A stretch of DNA of 8,959 nt, taken from NCBI GenBank assembly GCA_028868555.1, contig JAGWUG010000023.1, forward strand, positions 1-8,959, in the 5' to 3' direction. The notes under the pieces were generated by a model. The model searched no databases and was not told the DNA's origin. It saw only the letters and a list, made by a program, of their open reading frames with translations. The stretch's first letter is position 1. Each line of letters starts with the position of its first letter. Source of the stretch: Actinomycetales bacterium. Its GTDB lineage: Bacteria; Actinomycetota; Actinomycetes; Actinomycetales; Microbacteriaceae. Below are positions 8,834 through 8,959 of the stretch, in pieces. The translations under genes and the position numbers were made by a program.

Positions 8834-8959
8834 CTAAGCGCTGAAGGCTCCCCAGCCGAGCAACGGGATAGAGAGTTCAACTGAGCTCATCGCCCCGTGC
8901 TGACCAATCATATTCAGGCTTGCAGCCGGGGCGTGATTGCGGTGGTAGAGCGCCACATT
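8834..8959 (-). CDS. C-terminus of probable alkaline phosphatase/nucleotide pyrophosphatase family protein (partial)
   Basis: A minus-strand frame open to the window edge encodes 41 residues ending in TAG. It contains LYHRNHAPAASLNMIGQHG (4-22) followed by a Ser-Val-Glu-Leu segment and IPLLG. The G-x-H-G motif followed by an E-L-x-I-P-L-L ending resembles the C-terminus of actinobacterial type I phosphodiesterase/nucleotide pyrophosphatase proteins, where G-x-H-G carries a metal-binding His. A member of this family is often found next to sepH. The catalytic nucleophile region lies outside the window. That the frame is coding is likely; the family call is moderate. Confidence 0.62.
   Translation of the reverse strand, partial: NVALYHRNHAPAASLNMIGQHGAMSSVELSIPLLGWGAFSA

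Overview
The window looks like a chromosomal housekeeping region of an actinobacterium. Four gene families found almost only in Actinobacteria sit next to one another (DUF3159, DUF3710, DUF3093, DUF4193), and the cell-division protein SepH follows them. Base composition is only moderately GC-rich, spacers are very short, and genes that usually lie inside this cluster are missing. Together these suggest a small-genome member, perhaps an aquatic Microbacteriaceae of the Luna type (Rhodoluna/Aquiluna-like). That placement is inference. I see no mobile element, CRISPR array, tRNA or rRNA.

Layout. (1) Positions 1-107 hold the C-terminal tail of a plus-strand gene, probably the HRDC-domain ribonuclease D that typically converges on dxs. 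(2) Positions 104-6542 hold a tightly packed minus-strand run, transcribed dut > DUF3710 > DUF3159 > acnA > dxs. Its junctions are 8 bp, a 4-bp overlap, 46 bp and 23 bp, so it is probably one operon with a possible internal promoter before acnA. (3) Positions 6543-6565 are a 23-bp divergent promoter between dut and a plus-strand DUF3093 membrane protein. (4) A strong UUCG-loop terminator at about 7084-7109 ends the minus-strand zinc-ribbon gene DUF4193. (5) A 188-bp divergent spacer follows, with several inverted repeats in the leader of sepH. (6) sepH (plus) ends 3 bp before the stop of a converging, partial gene that resembles an alkaline phosphatase/nucleotide pyrophosphatase.

Functions. 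Dxs feeds the MEP isoprenoid pathway, AcnA is the TCA-cycle aconitase, and Dut keeps uracil out of DNA. SepH regulates FtsZ. The four DUF proteins have no role I can state with certainty, although their association with dut is widely conserved.

The most unusual features concern gene expression. Six of the eight complete genes start with GTG or TTG. Seven of the ten visible stop codons are TAG, five of them in a CTAG context, including one 4-bp CTAG that supplies the stops of two convergent genes. The dut/DUF3093 spacer is so short that at least one transcript is probably leaderless. No clearly new multi-gene system is visible.
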